Assembly (NCBI GenBank): GCA_943328975.2
Contig: CALQCC020000007.1
Coordinates: forward strand, 62,001-126,000
Direction: 5' to 3'
From: Bordetella parapertussis
Lineage (GTDB): Bacteria; Acidobacteriota; Terriglobia; Bryobacterales; Bryobacteraceae
DNA length: 64,000 nucleotides
Shown here: positions 17,131-26,688 of the stretch, in pieces
How positions within the stretch are numbered: position 1 is the stretch's first letter
Layout: the number at the start of each line of letters is the position of its first letter
Translations under genes and position numbers: made by a program
The notes under the pieces: model-generated
The model's database searches: none
Told to the model about the DNA's origin: nothing
Seen by the model: only the letters and a program-made list of their open reading frames with translations

Positions 17131-18480
17131 CTAGACTCCCGCGATCGGACCGGTGCTGTCGCCGAAAGATTCCGTCGGAATGTCCACGGCGTGCAGGACG
17201 TTCACCAGCAAGTTCGCCATAGGAGTATCCGCCGCCGACTTCACGTGCATGCCGGTCTTCATCTTGCCCGCCGCGCGGCCCGCCGTGAGCACCGGGAGCG
17301 GGTTGTGGTTGTGCAGGTTGGAGTTGCTCAGAGCACTGCCAAACAGGATCATCGAGTTATCCAACAAGTTGCCGTCGCCCTCCGGCGTCGCCTTCAACTT
17401 CTGCAGGAAGCCCGCCAGCAAACTGATGTAGTAGGTCTGGATCTTCACCAGCTTGGCCAGGTTTTCGGGCCGGTCCTGATGATGCGAAATCGCGTGGTGC
17501 GGCTCGGGCACGCCCACCATCGTGTAGCTCCGCTGGCTAACCTCGCGCGCCATCATGAAGGTGAACACGCGAGTCACGTCGCCCTGGAAGCTCAGCGCCA
17601 TCAAATCGTACAGGAGTTTGACATGTTCGTCGTAGCTATCCGGCACGCCCACGGGGGCGTCGGGCACCGACATCGTGAAACCGCCTTGCTTTTCGGCGAT
17701 CTGCAAGCGGCGTTCAATTTCACGGATGTTTTCGAGATAGTCGTTCATGCGCGATTTGTCGCGCGTGCCCAAATCCTTCTGCAATCCGGGAACTTGGCTC
17801 ACGATGTGGTCCAGAATGCTGCGGTCTTCCTGCAAGCGCGCGGCGCGCTGGTCCGCAGTGCCACCGTCGCCGAACAAGCGTTCGAAGACGACGCGGGGAT
17901 TGATTTCCATGGGCAGCGGCGTGGTGGGCGACGTCCAAGAAATGGTGTTCATGTAGGCGCAGCTGTAACCGGAGTCGCAGGCACCCACCAGGCCCGTCAT
18001 GTCTTCCGTGGCAATTTCGAGCGACGGATAACGCGTCTCTTGGCCGATCTTGCGGGCCGCTATCTGGTCCACGGTTGTGCCCGCGCGGACATCTTCACCC
18101 TCGGTCCGTTTGGGGTGGACACCGGTCAAAAATGTCGCGGTGGCCCGAGCATGGTCCGCGCCGCCGTCGCCCAGCGAATCCGCCTGGTGATGCTGCAGGT
18201 TGCTATAGACGTTGACGTATTCCTTGTAGGCTTCGAGCGGCTTGAGGATCGGCGACATCGCGTAGCCCTTGCCTTCGCCCGAGGGAACCCATTCGCTCAT
18301 GACCGCGCCGTGCGGGATGTAAACGAATCCCAAACGCTGCAGCGGAGCCGCCGCCGTTTTGCTCTGGGCGGTGAGCGCGGGAATCATGGAATCCAGCAGA
18401 GGCAAGGACAGCAAGGTCCCCGCGCCTTTCAAGAATGTCCGACGAGGCAAATGCTTCTTTGTGATGAATCTCATGGCCAA
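17131..18480 (-). CDS. DUF1552 protein with Tat signal
   Basis: A 449-residue protein with a twin-arginine signal (R13-R14-T-F-L-K-G) and a DUF1552 body, an alkaline-phosphatase/sulfatase-like fold related to DUF1501. GFVYIPHGAVMSEWVP near 50 and a later HNHNPLPVLTAGRA are typical. Genes of this family sit almost always next to DUF1592/DUF1587/DUF1588 cytochromes, as here (14 bases downstream of one). Enzyme activity is not known. Tat export implies it folds, perhaps with a metal, before transport. Confidence 0.93.
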   Translation of the reverse strand: MAMRFITKKHLPRRTFLKGAGTLLSLPLLDSMIPALTAQSKTAAAPLQRLGFVYIPHGAVMSEWVPSGEGKGYAMSPILKPLEAYKEYVNVYSNLQHHQADSLGDGGADHARATATFLTGVHPKRTEGEDVRAGTTVDQIAARKIGQETRYPSLEIATEDMTGLVGACDSGYSCAYMNTISWTSPTTPLPMEINPRVVFERLFGDGGTADQRAARLQEDRSILDHIVSQVPGLQKDLGTRDKSRMNDYLENIREIERRLQIAEKQGGFTMSVPDAPVGVPDSYDEHVKLLYDLMALSFQGDVTRVFTFMMAREVSQRSYTMVGVPEPHHAISHHQDRPENLAKLVKIQTYYISLLAGFLQKLKATPEGDGNLLDNSMILFGSALSNSNLHNHNPLPVLTAGRAAGKMKTGMHVKSAADTPMANLLVNVLHAVDIPTESFGDSTGPIAGV

Positions 18481-18494
18481 CTAGCCTCCAGCTT

Positions 18495-20939
18495 TTACCG
18501 CTGCGCGCCCAACACCGGCTGCGCGCCTTTAAGTTTCATTTGGAAGGGAACGCTCTTGACGATCCCCAAAACCACGGAAGTGAACTTGTATTCGTTGCGG
18601 GCCGCTTCCCGCGTCACGCCGCGCAGGGCGGGCATGTCGTTGTAATCCAGGCCACGGCCCAGAGCGTAAGTCATCAATTTGTCGGTGAACGTAGTCACGA
18701 AAACGTTCGGCCGCGCCAGCAGCGCTTTGCGCAGCGCGACCGGACCGTCCACCTTCGTACCGTCCAGCAGCACGCCGGACGCATCGATTTTTTCGCCCGA
18801 ATCCGTGGCACGCCAGCGTCCGGTCGCGTCAAAATTCTCCAGAGCGAACCCCAGCGGATCCATAATCTTGTGGCAGGTGGCGCACGTCGGGTTGGCCCTA
18901 TGCAGTTCCATGCGTTCCCGCACAGATGTCACCTTGCTGCCCTCACTGTTCTCCTTCAAGGCCGGAACATCCGGCGGCGGCGGAGGCGGAGGAGTGCCCA
19001 GCAGGTTGGACAAGATCCACTTGCCGCGCACCACGGGCGAAGTTCGCGTTGCATGCGACGTTACCGACAAGATGCTCGCTTGTCCCAACAGGCCGCGACG
19101 TTCCTCGTCCGTCACTTTGACGCGACGGAAGCGGGCTCCGTAGACGTTGGGGATTCCGTAGTGCCGCGCGACGCGCTCATTCACGTATGTGTAGTCGGCA
19201 TTCAGCAGGTCGAGAATATTGTGGTCCTCACGGAAGATGCTCCCGATGAAGAGCGAGGTCTCTTTGCGCAGATCCTGGCGCAGATTGTCATCGAAGTTCG
19301 GGAACGCCTGCGGATCGGGGAAGGTGTTCTTCATGTTGCGCAGGAAGAGCCACTGCGCGGCGAAATTCTCCACCAATGCGTCGGCGCGAGGATCGGCCAG
19401 CATGCGGCGAACCTGCTGTTCCAGCACCGCGTTGTCGCGTAGTTTGTTCTGCGAAGCGAGCTGGATCAACGGCTCGTCGGGCAAACTGCTCCACAGGAAG
19501 AAGGAAAGCCGCGAGGCTAGCTCAAGATCGTTGATGCGGTAGGTCGAGCCGTCGCTCACATTCGCCGGGTCCGTCTCGAAGCGGAAGACAAACTGCGGGT
19601 CGGCCAGGATCATGCGGATACCACTCTCGACGCCTTGATCGAAGTTGCCGCCACGATTGCGGCTGGCTTGGTAGAAGCTGAGCAGCGGTTCCAGATCCTT
19701 GTCGGTCACCGGACGGCGGTACGCCTGGCGAGCGAGCTTGGTCAAAATCTCTCGCGCGCAGCCGACTTCCTGACTTGCCTGCGTGGGTTTACAGGAGAAA
19801 ATCTTGTTCCGGCTCGGCGTATCGCCGGCGCCCCCGCCATTGTACGGACCCGCGACCACCAAACTTTCCACGTGCGGCAGTCCGGCCTCATTCACCGGAT
19901 CCAGCGTGCTGCGAATGAACGGCTCCAGGATGTAATCCTCTTGCGCCGCGTTCTTCTTGGGGAAAGTCACCGCCACCGTTCGCGGCCCCGCCTTCACCGA
20001 CACACGGACCGTCAACTTCGCTTCGATATCCGCCCGATGCTGGGCCGGGTTCGCCGTCTGCTTGTCGGTGTCTTCCTTGCCGCCGATCTTGGTGATGAAA
20101 ACGCGCGCGTTGTCGACCAGGATTTCAATTTCGCTGACTTCTTCCATGCCGCGGACCACGTCCACGGTGTTGCGCGCCAGCACGACTTTGAATACATACT
20201 CGCCGTCCAGTGGGAAATTGTGTTTCGCCAGCACTCCACCGCGCGTACCGAGGGGCATTCCCTCCATGCGATTGACTTGCGACAAATCGGCGCGCGTCTT
20301 ATACGTGGCCGCCACCGGCCCAATCGTGGGATCTCCCACGGCGAGCCGCGCGATCTTCGCGGAAGCCGTAATGTATTGCTCCAGCAACGCCGGCGAAACG
20401 CCCAACACGTCGGCGTTGTTGTCGAACCCGTAGCTCTCGTCGTCGGGAGGCAACAACTGCGCGACGTCCATGTCCAGGCTCAGCAAGTCGCGAATCGAGT
20501 TCGCATATTCCGACCGGTTCATGCGATGGAGCGTCGCCCGCCCCGGATTCGCCTTCGCAGCAGCGGCCCGGTCCAGAGATGTTTCCAAATAGGTTGCGAA
20601 GTTGTCCAGCGCTCCGGCATCCGGTCGCGGCAGACCTTGCGGCGGCATCGACCCTGTGCGCAGTTTGCGAATGACTTTTTCCCAAGTCTCGGCGCGGTTG
20701 ACGGGATTCGCCACGTCCACTTTTTCGAGCGATAGCTGGCCTGTCTTCAGCTTGTCGCTATGACAGCCGACGCAATAGCGGTCCACTAGCGCGCGATCCG
20801 GCGAGCCGACTGCGCCAGCCGTAGCTCCCTGTTGCGATTGCGCGGTCTGCAAATATCCGAGCCCCGCGACCAGCGTCGCGGCTAGTAGCACCGTTTTGAT
20901 CTGTGTTCCTGGCAAAGCCAAAGCACTCCTGGCGCCCAT
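18495..20939 (-). CDS. PSCyt1-DUF1587-DUF1592-DUF1588-DUF1585 cytochrome
   Basis: From the ATG at 20939, 814 residues with an N-terminal membrane/signal segment. Order: a planctomycete-type cytochrome with CVGCH (56-60); DUF1587 (HRMNRSEYANSIRDLL); a carbohydrate-binding-like beta domain in the middle; DUF1592 (LASRLSFFLWSSLPDE); DUF1588 (RRGLLGQASILSVTSHATRTSP); a second c-haem CATCH; and DUF1585 at the C terminus. A PPPPPP stretch links the last parts. The family is thought to handle polysaccharides or sulfated sugars in the periplasm, unproven. Head of the three-gene operon; divergent from the M20 peptidase gene. Confidence 0.93.
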   Translation of the reverse strand: MGARSALALPGTQIKTVLLAATLVAGLGYLQTAQSQQGATAGAVGSPDRALVDRYCVGCHSDKLKTGQLSLEKVDVANPVNRAETWEKVIRKLRTGSMPPQGLPRPDAGALDNFATYLETSLDRAAAAKANPGRATLHRMNRSEYANSIRDLLSLDMDVAQLLPPDDESYGFDNNADVLGVSPALLEQYITASAKIARLAVGDPTIGPVAATYKTRADLSQVNRMEGMPLGTRGGVLAKHNFPLDGEYVFKVVLARNTVDVVRGMEEVSEIEILVDNARVFITKIGGKEDTDKQTANPAQHRADIEAKLTVRVSVKAGPRTVAVTFPKKNAAQEDYILEPFIRSTLDPVNEAGLPHVESLVVAGPYNGGGAGDTPSRNKIFSCKPTQASQEVGCAREILTKLARQAYRRPVTDKDLEPLLSFYQASRNRGGNFDQGVESGIRMILADPQFVFRFETDPANVSDGSTYRINDLELASRLSFFLWSSLPDEPLIQLASQNKLRDNAVLEQQVRRMLADPRADALVENFAAQWLFLRNMKNTFPDPQAFPNFDDNLRQDLRKETSLFIGSIFREDHNILDLLNADYTYVNERVARHYGIPNVYGARFRRVKVTDEERRGLLGQASILSVTSHATRTSPVVRGKWILSNLLGTPPPPPPPDVPALKENSEGSKVTSVRERMELHRANPTCATCHKIMDPLGFALENFDATGRWRATDSGEKIDASGVLLDGTKVDGPVALRKALLARPNVFVTTFTDKLMTYALGRGLDYNDMPALRGVTREAARNEYKFTSVVLGIVKSVPFQMKLKGAQPVLGAQR

Positions 20940-21087
20940 TTCGGCGCATACAGATTTCAGCACTACCGAGCGTATGCCAATCAGCACGCAAGCGCAAGTC
21001 CCCCGAGGCCCCTCGTAGTATTCCTGCATGCGCCCGCCAGGTGCCAAGGGGAAGGCATCATCCACTTCGAAAGGTTATATTGAACTC

Positions 21088-22488
21088 ATGCAATTTGGCG
21101 CCTTCTTGCTGGCCCTCTCCGCTGCTGCAACCCTCTCGGCTCAAACCACCTCCCTCGACTGGAAAACCCAGGAGGCTGAGACCCTGCGCCACTTCCGCGC
21201 GCTGATCCAGATCGATTCCAGCAACCCTCCAGGGAACGAAACAGCCGTCGTCAACTATTTAAAGAAGACCTTCGACGCCGCTGGCATCGAAAACCACGTC
21301 TTCGCGATGGTGACCAACCGAGCCAACATTGTCGCGCGCATTCGCGGCAACGGGACCAAACGTCCGGTCCTCGTCATGGCGCATACCGACGTGGTCGGCG
21401 TGCAGCGCGAAAAGTGGCCGGTGGACCCGTTCGGCGCTGTCGTGAAAGACGGCTATATATGGGGTCGCGGCACCGTCGATGACAAGGACAAGCTTGTGTC
21501 GAATCTGATGCTGATGCTCCTGCTCAAACGGAACGGAGTCAAGCTCGACCGCGACGTGATCTTCCTCGCCGAATCGGGGGAAGAAGGCGACACCGGCCCC
21601 GGCATCGACTACATGGTGCGCGAGCACTTCGATCAAATCAACGCCGAGTTCGCCATTACCGAAGGTGGTGGCGCCAAGCTGCAACAAGGCAAAGTCACGC
21701 TGGTCACCGTCGCGACGGCTGAGAAGCTACCGCGCCGGGCTCGGCTCGTGGTCAATGGGACATCTGGGCATGGCTCGGTTCCGCGCGTGGACAATGCGCT
21801 GGTTAAATTGTCCGCGGCCGTGTTCAAACTCGGCACCTGGGAACCGCCGATGCGCTTGAACGACACCACGCGCACCTATTTCGAGCGGCTCGCCACCGTC
21901 AGCACGACCGAGCAGGCCGCGCGCTACAACGGATTGCTGGACCCAGCCAAGACCGCGCAGATCCAACGCTATCTTGCAGAAAATGAACCGACGCATTATT
22001 CGATGCTTCGCACCTCAGTGGTCCCCACCATTCTGAAAGCCGGCTTCCGCATGAACGTGATCCCTTCCGAGGCCGAGGCTACACTCGACATTCGCGTGCT
22101 GCCGGACGAAGACGTCGGGAAGTTCTTCGAAGAGATGAAAAAGGTGGTCAACGATCCGGCCGTCAAGATTGAGCCGCTGTCAGCGGGTGCACGCGTGGCG
22201 ACCCCGCCCTCGCGCCTCGATACCGAGATGTTCCGCGCCATTGAGACAGTCGGCAAGCGCCTCTACCCCGGCTCCACGACGTTGCCCACGATGCTCACCG
22301 GCGCGACGGATATGGCCCAGCTCCGCGCCAAGGGCATCCAGAGTTATGGCATCGGTCCAGCCTTGGAAGAAGCGGACGCCATCAACTACGGCGCACACAG
22401 CGATGTTGAGCGGATCCCCGAAGCCTCGCTGTATCGCCTAGCGCGCTTCACGTGGGAGATCGTCACCGAAGTCGCGGTGGCGAAGTAG
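21088..22488 (+). CDS. Secreted M20-family metallopeptidase
   Basis: A 466-residue exported peptidase (signal cleaved after LSA) of the M20/M25/M40 family, a two-zinc exopeptidase or carboxypeptidase. Zinc and catalytic residues are visible: H99-x-D101 (MAHTDVV), D131/D132 (TVDDKD), E165-E166 (SGEEG), a Glu-Gly-Gly strand, and a C-terminal His in YGAHSDVERI. A dimerisation lid follows GTSGHGS. I start at 21088; the frame extends upstream but only there does a signal peptide appear. The next gene begins directly at the base after its stop. Confidence 0.93.
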   Translation: MQFGAFLLALSAAATLSAQTTSLDWKTQEAETLRHFRALIQIDSSNPPGNETAVVNYLKKTFDAAGIENHVFAMVTNRANIVARIRGNGTKRPVLVMAHTDVVGVQREKWPVDPFGAVVKDGYIWGRGTVDDKDKLVSNLMLMLLLKRNGVKLDRDVIFLAESGEEGDTGPGIDYMVREHFDQINAEFAITEGGGAKLQQGKVTLVTVATAEKLPRRARLVVNGTSGHGSVPRVDNALVKLSAAVFKLGTWEPPMRLNDTTRTYFERLATVSTTEQAARYNGLLDPAKTAQIQRYLAENEPTHYSMLRTSVVPTILKAGFRMNVIPSEAEATLDIRVLPDEDVGKFFEEMKKVVNDPAVKIEPLSAGARVATPPSRLDTEMFRAIETVGKRLYPGSTTLPTMLTGATDMAQLRAKGIQSYGIGPALEEADAINYGAHSDVERIPEASLYRLARFTWEIVTEVAVAK

Positions 22489-23256
22489 ATGCTCACGGCA
22501 ATCACGCGCGAAGTTAGCCCGAAACTTGCGGACTGCGAGGTCTCGTTTCAGGATCGTCAGGCCATCGACGTCGCGCTCGCGATGCAGCAACACGCTGCGT
22601 ATCAAGCAGCACTTGGGGAACTGGGCGCAAACGTCATTACGCTCCCCACACTTCCCGAGCAACCCGATTGCGTCTTTGTGGAAGATCCAGCGCTGGTGCT
22701 CGACGAAGTCGCGATCATCACGCGCATGGGAGCCGAATCACGCCGCGGCGAATCCGCGAGCCTCGCCGAAGCAGTCGCGCGCTATCGGGAACTCCGCTAC
22801 CTCGAGACCCCCGCTACACTCGAAGGCGGTGACGTCATGCGCATCGACAAAACGTTATACGTCGGTCTATCGAAGCGCACCAACTTCGCAGGAATTCAAC
22901 AACTGGCCCGCCTCGTGGAACCGTTCGGCTACTGGGTCACGCCAGTGGAACTGCGCGGCTGCCTGCATCTCAAGAGCGCCTGCTGCTACGTGGGAGGCAA
23001 TACCTTCTTGGCAAATCGTGCATGGCTCGACCTAGACGCTTTCTGTGGGATTCAGTTCCTCGACGTTCCCGCAGCAGAACCGCACGCGGCCAACGTCCTG
23101 CGCATCGGCGATACGCTTCTGCTGCCGTCGTCCTACCCTGAAACCCGAGCGCTGCTCGAATCCCAAGGCTTCCTCGTGCGCACGGTCGACATATCGGAGT
23201 TGATCAAAGCCGAAGCCGGCGTGACCTGCCTGAGCCTGCTGTTCAACGCGGTTTAG
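22489..23256 (+). CDS. Dimethylarginine dimethylaminohydrolase-like amidinohydrolase
   Basis: A 255-residue guanidino-group-modifying enzyme. The catalytic pair is H160 (GCLHLKS) and C247 (VTCLSLL), with substrate-binding acids in VFVEDPA (D66) and LEGGD (E112/D115), as in DDAH, which hydrolyses methylated arginines to citrulline and dimethylamine. It could equally use another guanidine. The ATG abuts the peptidase TAG, so a peptidase-amidinohydrolase pair releasing and then using arginine-like residues is plausible. Its stop overlaps the convergent gene by 4 bases. Confidence 0.9.
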   Translation: MLTAITREVSPKLADCEVSFQDRQAIDVALAMQQHAAYQAALGELGANVITLPTLPEQPDCVFVEDPALVLDEVAIITRMGAESRRGESASLAEAVARYRELRYLETPATLEGGDVMRIDKTLYVGLSKRTNFAGIQQLARLVEPFGYWVTPVELRGCLHLKSACCYVGGNTFLANRAWLDLDAFCGIQFLDVPAAEPHAANVLRIGDTLLLPSSYPETRALLESQGFLVRTVDISELIKAEAGVTCLSLLFNAV

Positions 23257-25643
23257 CGACCCAGCGTTTCCCGCAACTTGGTGAGCGTATCCAGAGAACC
23301 CGTGAAGATCTCCCGCGGGAACTTGCGGTACTGCGTGATCTCTTTCATGATGAACGGCGCGTTCTGGTTGTTCGCGCCCATGCCCGCCAGATACTGCAGG
23401 CGCAGGTTGAGGTCGCGATTGATCGCCGCCCCCGTTACCCACTGGCGCATCTCCGGAGCTTGGCCTGCAAAGGTAGAGAACAGTTCGGTCGCGCTGCGGA
23501 TTTGCACCTGCGAAAGCGACTCCGCCACCTTGGGCTCGCGATCCAACCGTTGCTGCACTTGATCGAGGTCGATCTTAGTGGGCTCCGCCTGTCCCAGCAG
23601 CACTACGTCGTAACCTTCGCCGTCCACATTATTCGCCCAGATGGTGGCGTTGGGGAACACTTCGAAGAACGTCGCGATCTCGCTCTTCACCGTATCAAGA
23701 TCGCTCTCATAAAGAGGAACCCACTGCGTGATCACGCCGCCGGGATTCAGGTGCTTCTTGGCGATCTCGAAGTACTCCTTCGAATACAGCGTCGCCGCGC
23801 CCTTCACCCAGGGATGGATCGGATCGGAGGTAATGATGTCGAACTTCTCGGGCGTGGTCAGCACAAAGTGGCGTGCATCATCATAGTGGACTTCCGTGCG
23901 CTTGTCGTTGAGGACCTCGTAGTTCTCAGGACCGAAATACTTCGTGGCGGCAGGAGGAATCAGCGGCTCCATTTCGCAGATCACGATACGGTTCATGCCG
24001 GAGTATGTAGTGAACGAACCCGCCGTTACGCCCGCTCCAAAGCCCACAATCAATACCGACTTAGGATCGTGATGGGCCAACGCAGAGATGTGCCCCAACA
24101 TGCGCTGTAATCGCATATCGAAAGGTTCCGTGGAGGCCTCCACTTTCCCGCTGACGTGAAAATAGCGCTGCCCACCCGGCAACTGCGAAATCACAATCGA
24201 GGAGTTCATGCCTTCGCCCACATAGAGCGGCTCACCCGCACTGGTGGTCGTAATCGCGCGACGACCGTAAGCCAGCGGCAGCCACGGCACTGGACTCAAG
24301 CTGCGTATCAAGGCAACGCCGCAACCCAGGGAAAGGATCACGACAACGGCCACCCCAACGGAGCGCAACGCGGGAGCCAGCGCGACGAGTGCGCTAACCA
24401 TCGCCAGACCGATCAACAACCGCTGCGAATCCTGCGTGCCCAGCCAAGGCACGAACACCATGCTAAACAGCAGCGCGCCCAGAATCGCTCCCACTGTATT
24501 CGCCGCGTACGTCTCGCCCGCCACGCGCGCCGAATCTTGCCCCGGCCCACTGACCGCGGCCATCGCGAGAGGGAAACTCGCTCCCCACATCAACGCCGGA
24601 GGCAGCACGGTCCAGAAAGCGCGCGCTAAATCGACCTGAAAGTTGAACCACGGACTAGTGGCGAGCAGTGGATTCACGGGCCAATACGGCAACGAATCGG
24701 CCAGCATGTACGCCGTCCAGGCAATGCCCGCCGCGGCCAGTAACTGCGCCCAACCCAAAGCGGTCCGTGCGCGAGCTGCATTACGACCCAGCATGGCTCC
24801 CGCACTGCTACCGATCCCGAGGCCAATCAAAAACACGGCGAGGATGATCGAGAACGTATAGACAGTCGCGCCCATCATCATTGCGAGCAGGCGGGTCCAG
24901 ATAACTTCCGCGCCCAGCGCGCACATGCCGGAAATCGCGATGGTAACGAACACCACTCGCTTGCCCGCGACTGGTTCAGGTTCGACGCTCTCCTCTATGC
25001 GCGGAATATACGGAGCCCGACCCGCCAACATCCATCCCAGCAAGCCGACCACGATATTGATCGCCACCGCAACGTAGGTCGCGACGCCCATATCGAACAC
25101 GCGCAGCAGGTAGAATCCCGCGAGCAAACATCCGATCACCGCACCAACAATGTTGCCCCCATAGAAGAATCCGAGCCATGAGATACCTTCCGGCGTGGTC
25201 TCAATCCAGCGTGCGATCGCGGGCAGAGATGCGCCCATTAACAACGTGGGAGGCAGCAAACACAGGGCCGCGACGACGGCCCGCGGAACTACACCCGTCA
25301 ATCCGAACTGCGCAACCGCCGCATACAAGGTGTCGATCAGCGGGATCAGGAACAACACCACCAGTCCAAACGCGGCGATGCCGAACTCAATCTTGGCGTA
25401 GACGCGCAGCGGATGCTCGCGTGCGGATACGAAACGAGGTAGCAGTAAGCTCCCCAGGCACATGCCGCCCATGAAGGTTCCGAGCAGCACCCCCAGCGAA
25501 ATTGCCGACGATCCAATCGCCAACTGCAGCAGTTGAAACCAGACAATTTCATAGATCAATGCCGCGCAACCGCTGCCGACGAACAGCAACAGAAGCAAGG
25601 GCAAGAACGGGCGCAGGTGGGATGCGGAAGGGCTTGTCGTCAT
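23253..25643 (-). CDS. Fused MFS-type transporter/spermidine-synthase-like protein
   Basis: A 796-residue membrane protein. Residues 1-440 hold about twelve or more hydrophobic spans in two related halves (VGSGCAALIYEIVWFQLL and ISGMCALGAEVIWTRLL mark the repeat). The C-terminal part (about 500-680) is a spermidine-synthase-like Rossmann domain with LIVGFGAGVTAGS, the acidic CEMEP strand and YDDARHF. The usual aspartate acting on the polyamine is not clear, so it may be a different aminopropyl or methyl transferase, or a polyamine exporter. No good ribosome site precedes the ATG. Confidence 0.85.
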   Translation of the reverse strand: MTTSPSASHLRPFLPLLLLLFVGSGCAALIYEIVWFQLLQLAIGSSAISLGVLLGTFMGGMCLGSLLLPRFVSAREHPLRVYAKIEFGIAAFGLVVLFLIPLIDTLYAAVAQFGLTGVVPRAVVAALCLLPPTLLMGASLPAIARWIETTPEGISWLGFFYGGNIVGAVIGCLLAGFYLLRVFDMGVATYVAVAINIVVGLLGWMLAGRAPYIPRIEESVEPEPVAGKRVVFVTIAISGMCALGAEVIWTRLLAMMMGATVYTFSIILAVFLIGLGIGSSAGAMLGRNAARARTALGWAQLLAAAGIAWTAYMLADSLPYWPVNPLLATSPWFNFQVDLARAFWTVLPPALMWGASFPLAMAAVSGPGQDSARVAGETYAANTVGAILGALLFSMVFVPWLGTQDSQRLLIGLAMVSALVALAPALRSVGVAVVVILSLGCGVALIRSLSPVPWLPLAYGRRAITTTSAGEPLYVGEGMNSSIVISQLPGGQRYFHVSGKVEASTEPFDMRLQRMLGHISALAHHDPKSVLIVGFGAGVTAGSFTTYSGMNRIVICEMEPLIPPAATKYFGPENYEVLNDKRTEVHYDDARHFVLTTPEKFDIITSDPIHPWVKGAATLYSKEYFEIAKKHLNPGGVITQWVPLYESDLDTVKSEIATFFEVFPNATIWANNVDGEGYDVVLLGQAEPTKIDLDQVQQRLDREPKVAESLSQVQIRSATELFSTFAGQAPEMRQWVTGAAINRDLNLRLQYLAGMGANNQNAPFIMKEITQYRKFPREIFTGSLDTLTKLRETLGR

Positions 25644-25673
25644 GGAGGAGCTTAGTGAACTATCATACCTGCA

Positions 25674-26660
25674 GTGACGACATTTCGAGCTGTCCTTGTT
25701 ACACAGACGTCGGCTTCCATCACCGATCTTGATCGCGACCAGTTGCCCCCCGGCGAGGTACTGGTGCGCATCGCTTATTCGAGCCTCAACTACAAAGACG
25801 GGCTCGCAGTCACCGGCAAACCGGGAGTGATCCGGTCGTATCCCATGGTGCCGGGCATCGACTTCGCGGGCACCGTGGAGGAATCGGCTGTCGCCGAGTT
25901 CAAACCCGGCGATCAGGTTGTGATCACCGGCTGCGGCACGTCGGAAACGATGTGGGGCGGCTACGCGGAACTGGCTCGCTTGGATGCAAAATACATCGTG
26001 CCGCTCCCGCAGGGCATGTCGTTACAGCAGGCCATGGCGATCGGCACGGCGGGTTTCACCGCCATGCAAGCCGTGATGACGCTGGAACGGCATGGACTCA
26101 AGCCCGGCGGCCGCGAGGTCTTGGTCACGGGCGCAGCGGGCGGGGTCGGCAGCACCGCGGTCGCGATCCTGGCGAAGCTCGGCTACAAGGTGGCTGCGTC
26201 GACCGGCCGTCCAGAACAACACGACTATCTACGGTCTCTCGGTGCAACCGCAATCGTCGACCGCACAGAGTTGGCCTCCCCTTCCAAACGCCCCTTAGAC
26301 TCGGAACGCTGGTCGGGAGCCATCGATTCTGTAGGTGGAGACACACTCGCGGCTGTTCTGCGAACGGTCGAAACACACGGGAGTGTCGCCGCGTGCGGTC
26401 TCGCCGGCGGCGCTTCGCTCAACACTACAGTGTTCCCCTTCATCCTCCGCGGGGTGAACCTGCTCGGCATCGATTCACCAAAGGTCGACAAGGCCGGCCG
26501 CCTCGCAATCTGGTCCCGTCTCTCGCAAGATCTGCCGCTGGAAAAACTCGACGCGATGACGGAAGTGCGTCCACTCGATCAGGTTTTCGCCGCGGGCGAA
26601 GAGATCCTGGCAGGTAAGATCCGTGGCCGCATCGTGATCCAGATTTCCGGGAAGCAATGA
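25674..26660 (+). CDS. AcuI/YhdH-family NADPH oxidoreductase
   Basis: A 328-residue medium-chain reductase of the acrylyl-CoA reductase type (AcuI/YhdH). Seen: YSSLNYKDGLA near 35-46, VPGIDFAGTV, the nucleotide loop VTGAAGGVGSTAVAIL (about 150-165) and FILRGVNLLGIDS near 260. No structural zinc cysteines, as expected for the family. GTG start at 25674. It would reduce acryloyl-CoA or related enoyl-CoA with NADPH. It leads a run of plus-strand catabolic genes. Confidence 0.92.
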   Translation: MTTFRAVLVTQTSASITDLDRDQLPPGEVLVRIAYSSLNYKDGLAVTGKPGVIRSYPMVPGIDFAGTVEESAVAEFKPGDQVVITGCGTSETMWGGYAELARLDAKYIVPLPQGMSLQQAMAIGTAGFTAMQAVMTLERHGLKPGGREVLVTGAAGGVGSTAVAILAKLGYKVAASTGRPEQHDYLRSLGATAIVDRTELASPSKRPLDSERWSGAIDSVGGDTLAAVLRTVETHGSVAACGLAGGASLNTTVFPFILRGVNLLGIDSPKVDKAGRLAIWSRLSQDLPLEKLDAMTEVRPLDQVFAAGEEILAGKIRGRIVIQISGKQ

Positions 26661-26688
26661 TACACTCGAACGAATATAAGGAGTCCCC

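Noticed and set aside
17191-18645. A 484-codon plus-strand frame
   Set aside because: Antisense to the DUF1552 gene; His/Arg-rich with no fold-like pattern.
19635-20735. A 366-codon plus-strand frame
   Set aside because: Antisense to the DUF1592-type gene, no recognisable motif.
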